Of a stretch of DNA of 64,000 nt, positions 26,060 to 34,422 are shown piece after piece (within the stretch, counting starts at the first letter, position 1; every line of letters starts with the position of its first letter). Source of the stretch: JANMDU01 sp043777675 (GTDB lineage Bacteria > Pseudomonadota > Gammaproteobacteria > Burkholderiales > Burkholderiaceae_C); NCBI GenBank assembly GCA_043777675.1, contig JAYWHR010000061.1, positions 62,001 through 126,000 of the forward strand, read 5' to 3'. The translations under genes and the position numbers were made by a program. The notes below the pieces were generated by a model. That model was not told the DNA's origin and searched no databases. It worked only from the letters and a program-made list of their open reading frames with translations.

Positions 26060-27463
26060 ATGCTCGATGTTTTGGTGATCGGTGGCGGTAATGCTGCACT
26101 TTGCGCTGCGCTCAGGGCGCGTGAGGCGGGCGCTTCGGTGATGTTGTTGGAGGCTGCGCCGCGCGAATGGCGGGGTGGAAATTCGATGCATACGCGCAAT
26201 TTGCGTTGTATGCATGATGCGCCGCAAGATGTGCTTACTGAGGCTTACCCTGAAGAAGAGTTTTGGCAGGATTTGCTCAAAGTCACGGGTGGCAAGACGA
26301 ACGAAGCGATGGCGCGCTTGGCGATTCGGGAGGGCAGCGGCTGCCGCGATTGGATGAAGAAGCATGGCGTACGCTTTCAGCCTTCACTTTCGGGCACGCT
26401 GCACCTTTCGCGCACGAATGCGTTTTTCATGGGCGGCGGCAAGGCGCTGGTGAACGCGTATTACTTAAGTGCGGAAAAGCTCGGTGTGCAGATTCGGTAT
26501 GACGCACCGGTTGCTCATATCGAGCTCAGCAACGGGAAGTTTGCCGCTGCGCATTTGAAGAGCGGTGAACGCATTGAGGCTAAGAGCTGCGTGCTGGCCT
26601 GCGGCGGCTTTGAATCGAATCGTGAATGGCTGCGCGAGGCTTGGGGGCAAAACGCACTAGGCGAATGGCCAACGGATAACTTCGCCATTCGTGGCACGCG
26701 CTTCAACATGGGCGTGATACTCAAAGATTTGATGAATCAAGGCGCTGATCTGATTGGCGACCCAACGCAAGCGCACATGGTGGCGATTGATGCACGCGCG
26801 CCGCTGTATGACGGCGGCATTTGCACCCGCGTGGATTGCGTGAGTCTGGGCATCATGGTCAACCGCAATGCGCAACGCTTCTATGACGAAGGCGAAGATT
26901 TTTGGCCCAAGCGCTATGCGATTTGGGGGCGGCTCGTGGCGCAGCAGCCGACTCAGGTGGGGCATTGCATCATTGATGCGAAGGCTGTCGGGCGCTTCAT
27001 GCCGCCGGTGTTCAAAGGGGCAAAGGCGGATACGCTGGAAGATTTGGCGCAGCAACTTGGTTTGAATGAAGCAGCGTTTTTGCAAACGGTGCGCGAGTAC
27101 AACGCCGCTTGCCAAGTTGGAAGGTTTGACCATTCCGTGCTCGACGATTGCCACACCGAGGGCATCACACCCGCCAAGACGCACTGGGCGCTGCCCATCG
27201 ACACCGCGCCGTTTTATGGGTACACATTAAAGCCCGGCGTGACCTTCACTTATCTCGGCCTCAAAGTGGGTGAAAACACCGCCGTTCGCTTTGGCGGTAT
27301 CGAATCACCCAACCTGTTTGCCGCTGGCGAGATCATGGCGGGCAATGTACTTGGACAGGGCTACACAGCAGGCGTGGGCATGACGATTGGCACGGCTTTT
27401 GGGCGGATAGCCGGCTACGAGTCTGCGCAAAGTGCTATGAAATCGATAGTGAGTACAGTATGA
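26060..27463 (+). CDS. tcuA: FAD-dependent tricarballylate dehydrogenase TcuA
   Basis: 467 residues from ATG 26060. The N-terminal FAD site is DVLVIGGGNAALCAALRARE, and further fumarate-reductase/succinate-dehydrogenase flavoprotein blocks are WRGGNSMHTRN, CGGFESNREW and AAGEIMAGNVLGQGYTAG. TcuA oxidises tricarballylate to cis-aconitate and passes electrons to TcuB. It overlaps tcuB by 4 bp (ATGA). The last 14 residues (AGYESAQSAMKSIV) are encoded by a copy of the dispersed repeat, so the natural C-terminus has been replaced or extended. Related FAD dehydrogenases such as those for steroids or aspartate are less likely given the TcuB partner. Confidence 0.88.
   Translation: MLDVLVIGGGNAALCAALRAREAGASVMLLEAAPREWRGGNSMHTRNLRCMHDAPQDVLTEAYPEEEFWQDLLKVTGGKTNEAMARLAIREGSGCRDWMKKHGVRFQPSLSGTLHLSRTNAFFMGGGKALVNAYYLSAEKLGVQIRYDAPVAHIELSNGKFAAAHLKSGERIEAKSCVLACGGFESNREWLREAWGQNALGEWPTDNFAIRGTRFNMGVILKDLMNQGADLIGDPTQAHMVAIDARAPLYDGGICTRVDCVSLGIMVNRNAQRFYDEGEDFWPKRYAIWGRLVAQQPTQVGHCIIDAKAVGRFMPPVFKGAKADTLEDLAQQLGLNEAAFLQTVREYNAACQVGRFDHSVLDDCHTEGITPAKTHWALPIDTAPFYGYTLKPGVTFTYLGLKVGENTAVRFGGIESPNLFAAGEIMAGNVLGQGYTAGVGMTIGTAFGRIAGYESAQSAMKSIVSTV
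27409..27450 (-). repeat. dispersed repeat copy 2 (inside tcuA 3' end)
   Basis: Foot AGCCGGCTACGAGTCTGCGC, head GCTATGAAATCGATAG. Read in frame as the C-terminal residues AGYESAQSAMKSIV of TcuA, ending 10 bp before the tcuB start. Confidence 0.8.
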
Positions 27464-28671
27464 GCACGGCGACTCTGAACCAACTGATCCAAGACGCTAC
27501 GCAACTCGCTGGTACGCCCGAGCACGAAGTCGCGCGGCAAATGCAAATCTGCAACGCCTGCCGCTATTGCGAAGGCTTTTGCGCCGTCTTCCCCGCGATG
27601 ACGCGCCGCTTAGATTTCACGCGCGATGACGTGCATTACCTCGCCAACCTCTGCCACAACTGCGGTGCTTGCCTGCATGCCTGCCAATACGCGCCACCGC
27701 ATGAGTTTGCGGTCAATGTGCCGCGTGCACTTGCGCAAGTGCGTATGAAGACGTATCAAGACTACGCTTGGCCGCAAGCCTTCGCGGGCGCGTACAAGCG
27801 CAATGGCCTTGTGCTTAGCTTGGCATTGGCCTTCGGACTCGCTTTGTTTTTCTTGATTGCCGTGATGTTCAAGCAGCCCCTCTTGCATGCGCCATCGCTG
27901 GGCGGCGCGGGCGGTAATTTCTACGCGGTGTTTCCGCACTCGCTCATGGCCAACGTGTTTGGTGCCGTGTTTGGTTTTGCGCTACTTGCATTGAGTATCG
28001 GACTAAAACGCTTCTGGACAGCACAGAATCCATGGCCGAATCAGCCGATGGCCGGCGTATCGTCTGCGCGGAGTGCTACTAAATCAATAGTAATCAAGCA
28101 AGCTGCGCAGGAAGCCACGCAAGCTGCCTTGAGCTTGAAGTATTTAAATGGCGGTCACGGCGAGGGTTGTCACAATGAAAGCGAAGCATGGACGAAACTG
28201 CGCCGCGTCTTCCATCACCTCACCTTCTACGGCTTCATGCTCTGCCTCGCCGCCACCAGTGTGGCCACGCTTTACCACTACGCTTTCAACTGGATCGCAC
28301 CCTACGGTTATGCCAGCCTGCCCAAGCTCTTTGGCATCACCGGCGGCATCATGCTGCTGATCGGCCCTGCCGGCCTCTTTTGGCTCAAACTCAAACGCCA
28401 TGCGCTCCATGGCGACGATGCACAAAAACCCATGGACTACGGCTTCATAGCCTTGCTCTTCGCCGTCAGCCTCACCGGCTTAGCCCTCATGGTCTGGCGC
28501 GATTCAAGCGCGATGGCGCTGCTCCTGTGCATCCATCTCGGCAGCGTCATGGCCTTCTTCCTCACCATGCCCTACGGCAAGATGGCACACGGCTTTTATC
28601 GCTGCGCTGCGCTGCTCAAATTCGCCATTGAAAAGCGCCAACCTAGCAATTTGAAGCTCAGTGCGGATTAG
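27460..28671 (+). CDS. tcuB: TcuB, iron-sulfur/haem electron-transfer partner of TcuA
   Basis: 403 residues. The N-terminal ferredoxin-like Cys sets are CNACRYCEGFC and CHNCGACLHACQY. Six or so membrane helices follow (e.g. LVLSLALAFGLALFFLIAVMF) with conserved His in FHHLTFYGFM and LYHYAF, fitting a membrane-bound haem protein that reoxidises TcuA. KYLNGGHGEGCHNE is characteristic. A loop after the third helix contains AGVSSARSATKSIV, encoded in frame by a dispersed repeat (28051-28093). The citrate-transporter-like partner TcuC is not in the window. The end overlaps the convergent Fic gene by 14 bp. Confidence 0.9.
   Translation: MSTATLNQLIQDATQLAGTPEHEVARQMQICNACRYCEGFCAVFPAMTRRLDFTRDDVHYLANLCHNCGACLHACQYAPPHEFAVNVPRALAQVRMKTYQDYAWPQAFAGAYKRNGLVLSLALAFGLALFFLIAVMFKQPLLHAPSLGGAGGNFYAVFPHSLMANVFGAVFGFALLALSIGLKRFWTAQNPWPNQPMAGVSSARSATKSIVIKQAAQEATQAALSLKYLNGGHGEGCHNESEAWTKLRRVFHHLTFYGFMLCLAATSVATLYHYAFNWIAPYGYASLPKLFGITGGIMLLIGPAGLFWLKLKRHALHGDDAQKPMDYGFIALLFAVSLTGLALMVWRDSSAMALLLCIHLGSVMAFFLTMPYGKMAHGFYRCAALLKFAIEKRQPSNLKLSAD
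28051..28093 (-). repeat. dispersed repeat copy 3 (inside tcuB)
   Basis: Foot GCCGGCGTATCGTCTGCGCG, head GCTACTAAATCAATAG. Translated as AGVSSARSATKSIV, the same frame as the tcuA copy, in a loop between membrane helices. Confidence 0.8.
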
Positions 28672-30130
28672 CCAAACCGCTCAGCGGCAGCCAAGCTTGA
28701 AACTGCAAACCACTGATCCCAAAGCGTATCGCATTGCCAGCATGCAGCGCTTGCAGCTCATTGAGCACGATGGCAGATAGCGCCTCGCGCTCGCTCGCGC
28801 CAACGTACTTTGGCATGCAAGCGCGCACCGATCGCTTTGACGCATCTAGCCCCTGCGCCACGATGGCCGCAACGCATTCGCCCAGTTCCTTGCGATAGCG
28901 CAACCGCAGCGCATCCGGCGGCACCATCTGCTGCACCGCCGCCATGTATTGCTGGCAGCTGCGCTCATAGGCCCACACATACACATCGGCCAGCAGCTCC
29001 GTGCGCCCCATTTCATAGACACCCAGCAAACCCTCGATGTACGCCTCTATGGGCACGTCGATAAACGATAGCGGGCACAGATTGCGCTCCATCAAGGGAA
29101 TATTCGTAGCGAGGCGCGAAGTGCGTTTGTTCACATCAATGAAAGGCTGCAGATATGGCACATGCACCATCAGAAAAAAGCTCTGCTCAAACGGATCAAC
29201 AATCTCCGCAGCCATCTCCATCACAAAACCAAACAGCTCAGCAATACGCTGCGGCATCGCCAGCGGCAAATACACGCTGCCGCCAATGCCCACCACGCGC
29301 GTTCGCAAAGCGCCACTGTCCATCGGGCTGGGCAGCAAGCCATCCGAGAGCAACGCATGTAGTGCAATCACCGTGGCGCGGTTTATGCCCACCACATCTG
29401 CGTCACTTTTGCCAGGCTGCCCCACGCCATACACCAAGTATTCAATCGCCCGCTTGTGGTTCAAAATCATCTGCGCTTGCAGTGCATCCTTGCCCGGCGC
29501 GGCCAGCCCCTCTTCAATCAGCTTTTGCGTATCCAGCCGCGAATAGGTGTTGCCCTCCAGGCGGCTGGAAGACCAGCTCAGATCAATCAGCAAGCGATCC
29601 AAAATATCCCGTGCAAACGTGCCTGCTGGCGTAGTGGCTTCACTACCCCGCGTCGCTTGCCCCATCAGCATCAGCTGCTCGCGCTGCGCCTCGCTCAGGT
29701 AATGCGTGCGGTTCGGCGCATAGCTCTCCAGCAGCCCCAGTGAATAGCCCACCGGCTTGCGCGCCAACACATCTTGCCGCACATAAGAGCGCACCTCCTG
29801 CCCAGCGCTAGAGACCGGCAAATGCTTCGCGCCATGAGAAGCCAAGGGCTCAGCCACAAACAAAGGCGGCTTCGTCCGCATGGACTCTAGTGCATCCGCA
29901 TAAGTAGCTTGCCTCCTCGCCGCCGTAGGCAAGGCATAGCGAGCGCCCTTCTTCTGCCCCATTGCGCGAATCGCGCCAGAAGCCACCAGCCGCTGCAACA
30001 AACGCTGCAAGCTCCGCCGCGAGCCGAAATACAGCCCATTGTCTTGTACAGCTTGCTCGATGGCAGACAAAGACAGACGTTCCTGCGAAAGCAGACCCAG
30101 AAGCTGTTTGTCACTTAAATTGGCACTCAT
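28658..30130 (-). CDS. Fic-fold protein with degenerate Fic motif
   Basis: 490 residues from ATG 30130 (MSANLSDKQLL). The N-terminal 70 residues look like a winged helix (LSLSAIEQAV, SRRSLQRLLQRLVASGAI). A Fic domain follows with an inhibitory-helix motif SSRLEGN (Glu about 192). The Fic signature position reads LQPFIDVNKRTSR: the catalytic His is Gln (about 328) and GNGR is VNKR. AMPylation is therefore doubtful, and a Doc-like or purely regulatory role is possible. No antitoxin partner is adjacent. It converges on tcuB and is divergent from apaG. One of three Fic proteins in the window. Confidence 0.82.
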   Translation of the reverse strand: MSANLSDKQLLGLLSQERLSLSAIEQAVQDNGLYFGSRRSLQRLLQRLVASGAIRAMGQKKGARYALPTAARRQATYADALESMRTKPPLFVAEPLASHGAKHLPVSSAGQEVRSYVRQDVLARKPVGYSLGLLESYAPNRTHYLSEAQREQLMLMGQATRGSEATTPAGTFARDILDRLLIDLSWSSSRLEGNTYSRLDTQKLIEEGLAAPGKDALQAQMILNHKRAIEYLVYGVGQPGKSDADVVGINRATVIALHALLSDGLLPSPMDSGALRTRVVGIGGSVYLPLAMPQRIAELFGFVMEMAAEIVDPFEQSFFLMVHVPYLQPFIDVNKRTSRLATNIPLMERNLCPLSFIDVPIEAYIEGLLGVYEMGRTELLADVYVWAYERSCQQYMAAVQQMVPPDALRLRYRKELGECVAAIVAQGLDASKRSVRACMPKYVGASEREALSAIVLNELQALHAGNAIRFGISGLQFQAWLPLSGLANPH

Positions 30131-30270
30131 GGCGCTTATTTTGGCATGTGAGATGCCTAAGGTCAACTTGCCAGCCTGCCAAATAACATACCTACATTCT
30201 TAGAGTCGCATAAACACGCATTAGAAATGCGTCTGGATGGATTGGAGAGGCAAAGCGTTAACATTACGGT

Positions 30271-30663
30271 ATGTCCAGAGCGCAATTCACTATTCAAGTC
30301 CGCCCGCAATATCTGCCTGCGCAATCCGCGCCCAGCATGGGGGTGTTTGGCTTTGCCTATACCGTCACGATCACCAACACGGGCGACATCACCGCGCAGC
30401 TGATCTCCCGCAGCTGGAATATCAACGATGCCAATGGCGTCACGGAGAAGGTCAAAGGCCCAGGCGTGATCGGTGAGCAGCCCACCCTTGCGCCCGGCGA
30501 GAGCTTCGAATACACCAGCGGCTGCCGCCTGCGCACGCCTACAGGCACGATGCACGGCCAATACCATTGCGTGGCTGACGATGGCACGGCATTTAACGCA
30601 GATATTCCGATGTTTGTGCTTGATGCGCTGAGCCATCTGGGTGGCAGGCCGACGCTGCATTGA
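30271..30663 (+). CDS. apaG: ApaG (DUF525) protein
   Basis: 130 residues, the full length of a single-domain ApaG. Recognisable blocks are FGFAYTVTITNTGD, LISRSWNINDANG, VKGPGVIGEQPTLAPGE, FEYTSGC and TPTGTMHGQY. The fold is an immunoglobulin-like beta sandwich. The family is linked by genetics to cobalt/magnesium resistance in enterobacteria, but the biochemical role is unresolved. It precedes thiL by 23 bp on the same strand and may be cotranscribed. The 140-bp spacer upstream, shared with the divergent Fic gene, shows no clear feature beyond short inverted repeats. Confidence 0.93.
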   Translation: MSRAQFTIQVRPQYLPAQSAPSMGVFGFAYTVTITNTGDITAQLISRSWNINDANGVTEKVKGPGVIGEQPTLAPGESFEYTSGCRLRTPTGTMHGQYHCVADDGTAFNADIPMFVLDALSHLGGRPTLH

Positions 30664-30686
30664 GACGACGTTGATCTCATATCGTC

Positions 30687-31670
30687 ATGGGTGAATTCGA
30701 TCTGATCGAGCGTTACTTCAAGAGCGCTGCAAAATCTTCTTCAGACGCAGATCTTGGCATTGGCGACGATTGCGCCTTGCTCACGCCCGCGCCCGGCATG
30801 CAGCTTGCCATCAGCTCTGACATGCTGGTCGAAGGCCGACATTTTTTAAGCACGGTCAGCCCTGAAGCTTTGGGGCATAAAGCGCTGGCCGTGAATTTGA
30901 GCGATTTGGCGGCTTGTGGCGCGAAGCCTATTGCCTTCACTCTTGCGCTCGCGTTGCCGCATGTAGACGAAGCTTGGCTTGCGGGCTTTTCAAAAGGTCT
31001 GTTTGCGCTTGCTGATGAGCACAATTGCGCATTGATCGGCGGCGACACCACAGCAGGGCCACTCAACATTTGCATCACGGTGTTTGGCCATGTGCCCACA
31101 GGGCTGGCATTGCTCAGAAGCGGCGCAAAAGCGGGTGACAATATTTATGTGAGCGGCTTGCCCGGCCAAGCGCGGCTGGCATTAGAAGCGTTTCGCGGCA
31201 ACCTTTCTTTGCTCGAAAAAGATTTCTCACTCACACGCTCGCGCATGGAGCGACCCGCGCCGCGCGTGGCGCTCGGCATGGCATTGCGCGGCATGGCCAG
31301 CAGCGCTATTGATGTCAGCGATGGCCTGCTGGGTGATCTTTCGCACATTCTCAAGGCCAGCGGCTTAGGCGCAGAGATTGCATTAAACACTATAGATTCG
31401 ATAGCACGTAACGCATATTTCTTGCCGGCTAACAGCCGATTTGACTCAAAATTGTTAAGAAAAATGGTGCTTGCGGGCGGTGACGACTATGAACTCGTCT
31501 TCACAGCTGCGCCCGCACAGCGCGAAGCCGTGCAAGCTGCTGCGCTCGCTGCGCAAACCCCCATCACGCGCATTGGCACGATGCAAGCCGAACTAGGCCT
31601 GAGACTGCGCGAGGCCGATAACTCCATCGCAAACAACGATTTCGCCTCGTTCGATCATTTCAAAGGCTGA
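30687..31670 (+). CDS. thiL: thiamine-monophosphate kinase
   Basis: 327 residues. ThiL phosphorylates TMP to TPP, the last step of thiamine pyrophosphate synthesis. Motifs of the PurM-like fold: EFDLIERYF, DLGIGDDCALL, SDMLVEGRHF, KALAVNLSDLAACGA, LIGGDTT, SAIDVSDGLLGDL and AGGDDYELVFT. The segment between the last two (TIDSIARNAYFLPANS) is encoded by a copy of the dispersed repeat, in frame, and replaces a normally variable stretch. The catalytic and Mg-binding residues outside it look intact, so activity is likely kept. It converges on the thioesterase gene. Confidence 0.93.
   Translation: MGEFDLIERYFKSAAKSSSDADLGIGDDCALLTPAPGMQLAISSDMLVEGRHFLSTVSPEALGHKALAVNLSDLAACGAKPIAFTLALALPHVDEAWLAGFSKGLFALADEHNCALIGGDTTAGPLNICITVFGHVPTGLALLRSGAKAGDNIYVSGLPGQARLALEAFRGNLSLLEKDFSLTRSRMERPAPRVALGMALRGMASSAIDVSDGLLGDLSHILKASGLGAEIALNTIDSIARNAYFLPANSRFDSKLLRKMVLAGGDDYELVFTAAPAQREAVQAAALAAQTPITRIGTMQAELGLRLREADNSIANNDFASFDHFKG
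31388..31436 (+). repeat. dispersed repeat copy 4 (inside thiL)
   Basis: Head CTATAGATTCGATAGC, then a diverged middle and foot TTGCCGGCTAACAGC. Translated in thiL as DSIARNAYFLPANS, the same frame as the copy within metH (40749-40816). Confidence 0.75.
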
Positions 31671-31692
31671 GCCGGCAAAGATCACGCGCAGG

Positions 31693-32100
31693 TCATGCTT
31701 TGGGCAGAGCTCTCGGCTTACCGTCTATGTCAATCGCCACATAAGTCAAGTTCGCATCCGTTACTTTCACGATCTCGTCTGCGTTACGCAGCCGCTGGGC
31801 ATATACCTCCACATGCACCGTGACCGACGTGTTGCCTACGCGCACAACTTCTGCAAAGAAGCTCAGCAAATCGCCTACCTTGACCGGCTGTTTGAACAAA
31901 AACTCGTTCACAGCCACAGTCGCAATCCGCCCTTTGGCGATGCGCGCGGGGATCACCGAGCCGGCCAAATCGACCTGCGCCATCACCCAGCCGCCGAAGA
32001 TATCGCCGTTGGCATTGCTGTCGCCGGGCATGGAGATCACCTTCAGCACGAGTTCTTTGTCGGTAGGTAGGCTGACTTTTTCACTTGAGTTAGTAGACAT
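31693..32100 (-). CDS. acyl-CoA thioesterase, YciA-like hotdog fold
   Basis: 135 residues from ATG 32100; a GTG two codons earlier is possible. The hotdog-fold signature NANGDIFGGWVMAQVDLAGS contains the catalytic Asp and the helix that packs in the fold. VAVNEFLFKQPVKVGDLL and VTVHVEVYAQ complete the YciA-type pattern. Such enzymes hydrolyse short to medium acyl-CoAs in the cytoplasm. It is convergent with thiL (22-bp gap) and divergent from the ABC exporter gene. The exact substrate is unknown. Confidence 0.9.
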   Translation of the reverse strand: MSTNSSEKVSLPTDKELVLKVISMPGDSNANGDIFGGWVMAQVDLAGSVIPARIAKGRIATVAVNEFLFKQPVKVGDLLSFFAEVVRVGNTSVTVHVEVYAQRLRNADEIVKVTDANLTYVAIDIDGKPRALPKA

Positions 32101-32190
32101 AGGCACAATCTAGATCAAAACCCAATGATATAACCGTCTAAGCGTCGGCATTCTCCGAAACCGCTCACGAATTTCCCAACGAACCTGCCC

Positions 32191-34011
32191 ATGCGCTCTC
32201 TAGCCACCACACCTCCCAGCGCACCCACCGCCCCGCATTCCCCCACCCCCGACCGCTCCGACTGGCTCACCCTCAAGCGCCTGCTGCCCTATCTACTCGA
32301 ATACAAATGGCGCGTGGCGGCGGCCTTGGCTTTTATGGTCGGCGCGAAGGTGGCCAACGTCGGCGTGCCGCTGCTGCTCAAAGAGCTGGTGGACAGCATG
32401 AGCTTCAAGCCGGGATCTGCGCAGGCCATGCTGGTCATACCCATGGGTTTGCTGCTGGCTTATGGTTTGCTGCGCTTATCGACCAGTCTTTTTACTGAAT
32501 TAAGAGAATTGGTCTTTGCCAAAGCCACGCAAGGCGCTGCGCGCTCGATTGCGCTCAAAACCTTCGAGCATCTGCACGCGCTCTCGCTACGTTTCCATCT
32601 GGAAAGACAAACAGGCGGCATGACACGCGATATCGAGCGCGGCGTGCGCGGCATTGAATCACTGATCTCGTATTCGCTGTATTCCATCATCCCCACCTTG
32701 ATTGAAGTAACACTCGTGCTTACTATTCTTGCGGTGAAATTTGATGTGTGGTTTGCCATCATCACGCTCTCCGCGCTGGCGCTCTACATCACCTTCACCG
32801 TGCTCGTGACCGAGTGGCGCACACAGTTCCGCAAAGAGGCCAATGAATTCGATTCAGCGGCGCACACCAAAGCCGTGGATTCGTTGCTCAATTACGAGAC
32901 GGTGAAGTATTTCAACAACGAAAAGTTTGAAGCGGATCGCTACGACGAGCGCCTAGAAAAGCTGCGCAAAGCCCGACTGAAAAGCCAGACCACGCTCTCC
33001 CTGCTCAACACCGGCCAACAGCTCATCATCGCCGTGGCGCTGGTGGGCATGCTCTGGCGCGCCACGCAAGGCGTGGTCGAAGGCCGCATGACTTTGGGCG
33101 ATCTCGTGATGGTGAACGCCTTCATGATCCAGCTCTACATTCCGCTCAATTTCCTCGGCGTGATTTACCGAGAAATCAAGCAAAGCCTCACCGATCTGGA
33201 CAAGATGTTTGTGCTGATGGAGCGTGAGCGTGAGGTGGCCGATTCCCCCGACGCCACGGCGCTGCAATTGCACGCTTCGCCATCGGTGCGCTTCGTGAAT
33301 GTGAATTTCGCTTACGAAGCAGCGCGACCGATTCTGCACGGCGTGAGCTTCGACATCCCAGCTGGTAAAACAGTCGCTGTCGTCGGCGCAAGCGGCTCGG
33401 GGAAATCAACATTAGCGAGATTGCTCTATCGTTTCTATGACATTCAAAACGGCAGCATCCAAATCAATGGCCAAGACATCCGCAGCCTCACGCAGAGCAG
33501 CGTGCGTGCCAGCATTGGTATCGTGCCGCAAGATACCGTGCTCTTCAACGACACGGTCGAGTACAACATCGCCTACGGCAAGCCCGGTAGCAGCCCAGAG
33601 CAGGTGCGCGAAGCCGCGCGAGCAGGGCGTATCCACGATTTCATCTCTTCCACGCCCAAGGGCTACGAAACGATGGTGGGCGAGCGCGGCCTGAAGCTCT
33701 CCGGCGGTGAAAAGCAACGTGTGGCGATTGCCCGCACGCTGCTGAAAAACCCACCGATCTTAATTTTTGACGAAGCCACTTCCGCGCTCGACACGACAAA
33801 TGAGCGCGCGATTCAAGCCGAGCTGCAAGGTGTGTCTGCGAATAAGACGACTCTGGTGATCGCGCACCGCCTCTCCACAGTCGTCGATGCGCATGAAATC
33901 TTGGTGCTGGATGCGGGGCGCATTATCGAGCGCGGCACGCATGCTGATCTTTTGAGCCAGCAGGGAAGATATGCTGCCATGTGGGCTTTGCAGCAGTCTG
34001 CTTCTGAGTGA
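32191..34011 (+). CDS. Atm1-like ABC exporter (fused permease and ATPase)
   Basis: 606 residues. Residues 1-30 are polar with Pro. Six membrane helices lie between about 40 and 330 (e.g. YKWRVAAALAFMVGAKVANVG), including the Atm1-type segment LHALSLRFHLERQTGGM and NYETVKYFNNE that distinguish this branch from lipid flippases. The ATPase domain has Walker A GASGSGKST, Q-loop VPQDTVLF, signature LSGGEKQR, Walker B ILIFDEATSALD and H-loop AHRLS. Related bacterial exporters carry glutathione conjugates or metal-thiol complexes. It is a half transporter expected to form a homodimer. No partner gene is adjacent. Confidence 0.92.
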   Translation: MRSLATTPPSAPTAPHSPTPDRSDWLTLKRLLPYLLEYKWRVAAALAFMVGAKVANVGVPLLLKELVDSMSFKPGSAQAMLVIPMGLLLAYGLLRLSTSLFTELRELVFAKATQGAARSIALKTFEHLHALSLRFHLERQTGGMTRDIERGVRGIESLISYSLYSIIPTLIEVTLVLTILAVKFDVWFAIITLSALALYITFTVLVTEWRTQFRKEANEFDSAAHTKAVDSLLNYETVKYFNNEKFEADRYDERLEKLRKARLKSQTTLSLLNTGQQLIIAVALVGMLWRATQGVVEGRMTLGDLVMVNAFMIQLYIPLNFLGVIYREIKQSLTDLDKMFVLMEREREVADSPDATALQLHASPSVRFVNVNFAYEAARPILHGVSFDIPAGKTVAVVGASGSGKSTLARLLYRFYDIQNGSIQINGQDIRSLTQSSVRASIGIVPQDTVLFNDTVEYNIAYGKPGSSPEQVREAARAGRIHDFISSTPKGYETMVGERGLKLSGGEKQRVAIARTLLKNPPILIFDEATSALDTTNERAIQAELQGVSANKTTLVIAHRLSTVVDAHEILVLDAGRIIERGTHADLLSQQGRYAAMWALQQSASE

Positions 34012-34026
34012 TTTTGAGGCACTTTA

Positions 34027-34077
34027 GGCAGTTTGCCGGCGTAATATATGCGCGGATAGCTCCTGTTTTTATAGCGA
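34027..34077 (-). repeat. dispersed repeat copy 5
   Basis: Foot GCCGGCGTAATATATGCGCG, head GATAGCTCCTGTTTTTATAG (partly decayed). It begins 16 bp after the ABC gene stop and abuts the long palindrome that follows. Confidence 0.75.
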
Positions 34078-34078
34078 C

Positions 34079-34210
34079 GGCTCCGAGTTTGAAGCGCTGC
34101 GCTTTGGGCATCCCACTGCGCGAATGTCCCCCGCGCTGGCCTTCGGCTGGCGCTCCTCCTCTATTTCGCTTCGTGAGATACCCAAATCACAACGCTTCAA
34201 ACTCGCGGCC
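34079..34210. repeat. about 130-bp imperfect palindrome upstream of mnmG
   Basis: Outer arms GAGTTTGAAGCG (34085) and CGCTTCAAACTC (ending 34204) continue inward with matching blocks TTTGGGCATCCCAC against GTGAGATACCCAAA, and meet at GCGCTGGCC-TTC-GGCTGGCGC. No open frame explains it. It fills most of the 411-bp gap before mnmG together with two dispersed repeats. It might be a miniature mobile element or a transcript-end hairpin. Confidence 0.75.
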
Positions 34211-34329
34211 TGGTGTTTAGTTAAAAAATCTACGCGCCTAGACTTCTTGCTGTTCTACAAGCGCAGTCGGCACGTCAACACATCAAAGCGCAACCCAAAG
34301 AAAGCACAAAATTCAAAGCAAAACAAGCA

Positions 34330-34376
34330 CCTAGCCGGCATAAAACCTGCGTTAACAGCTATAAATTTGATAGCGC
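34330..34376 (-). repeat. dispersed repeat copy 6
   Basis: Foot AGCCGGCATAAAACCTGCGT, head GCTATAAATTTGATAGC. It lies 47 bp upstream of mnmG, within the expected promoter or leader region. Confidence 0.85.
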
Positions 34377-34422
34377 ACTACAAATTTGAGACAATAGCGG
34401 GTTAGAAAGCAGCAAGCACACC

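Noticed and set aside
25023..26099. 358-codon minus-strand open frame opposite the Bug receptor gene
   Set aside because: The opposite strand has a full Bug-family protein with signal peptide; the antisense frame has Arg/His-rich low-complexity sequence and no motif.
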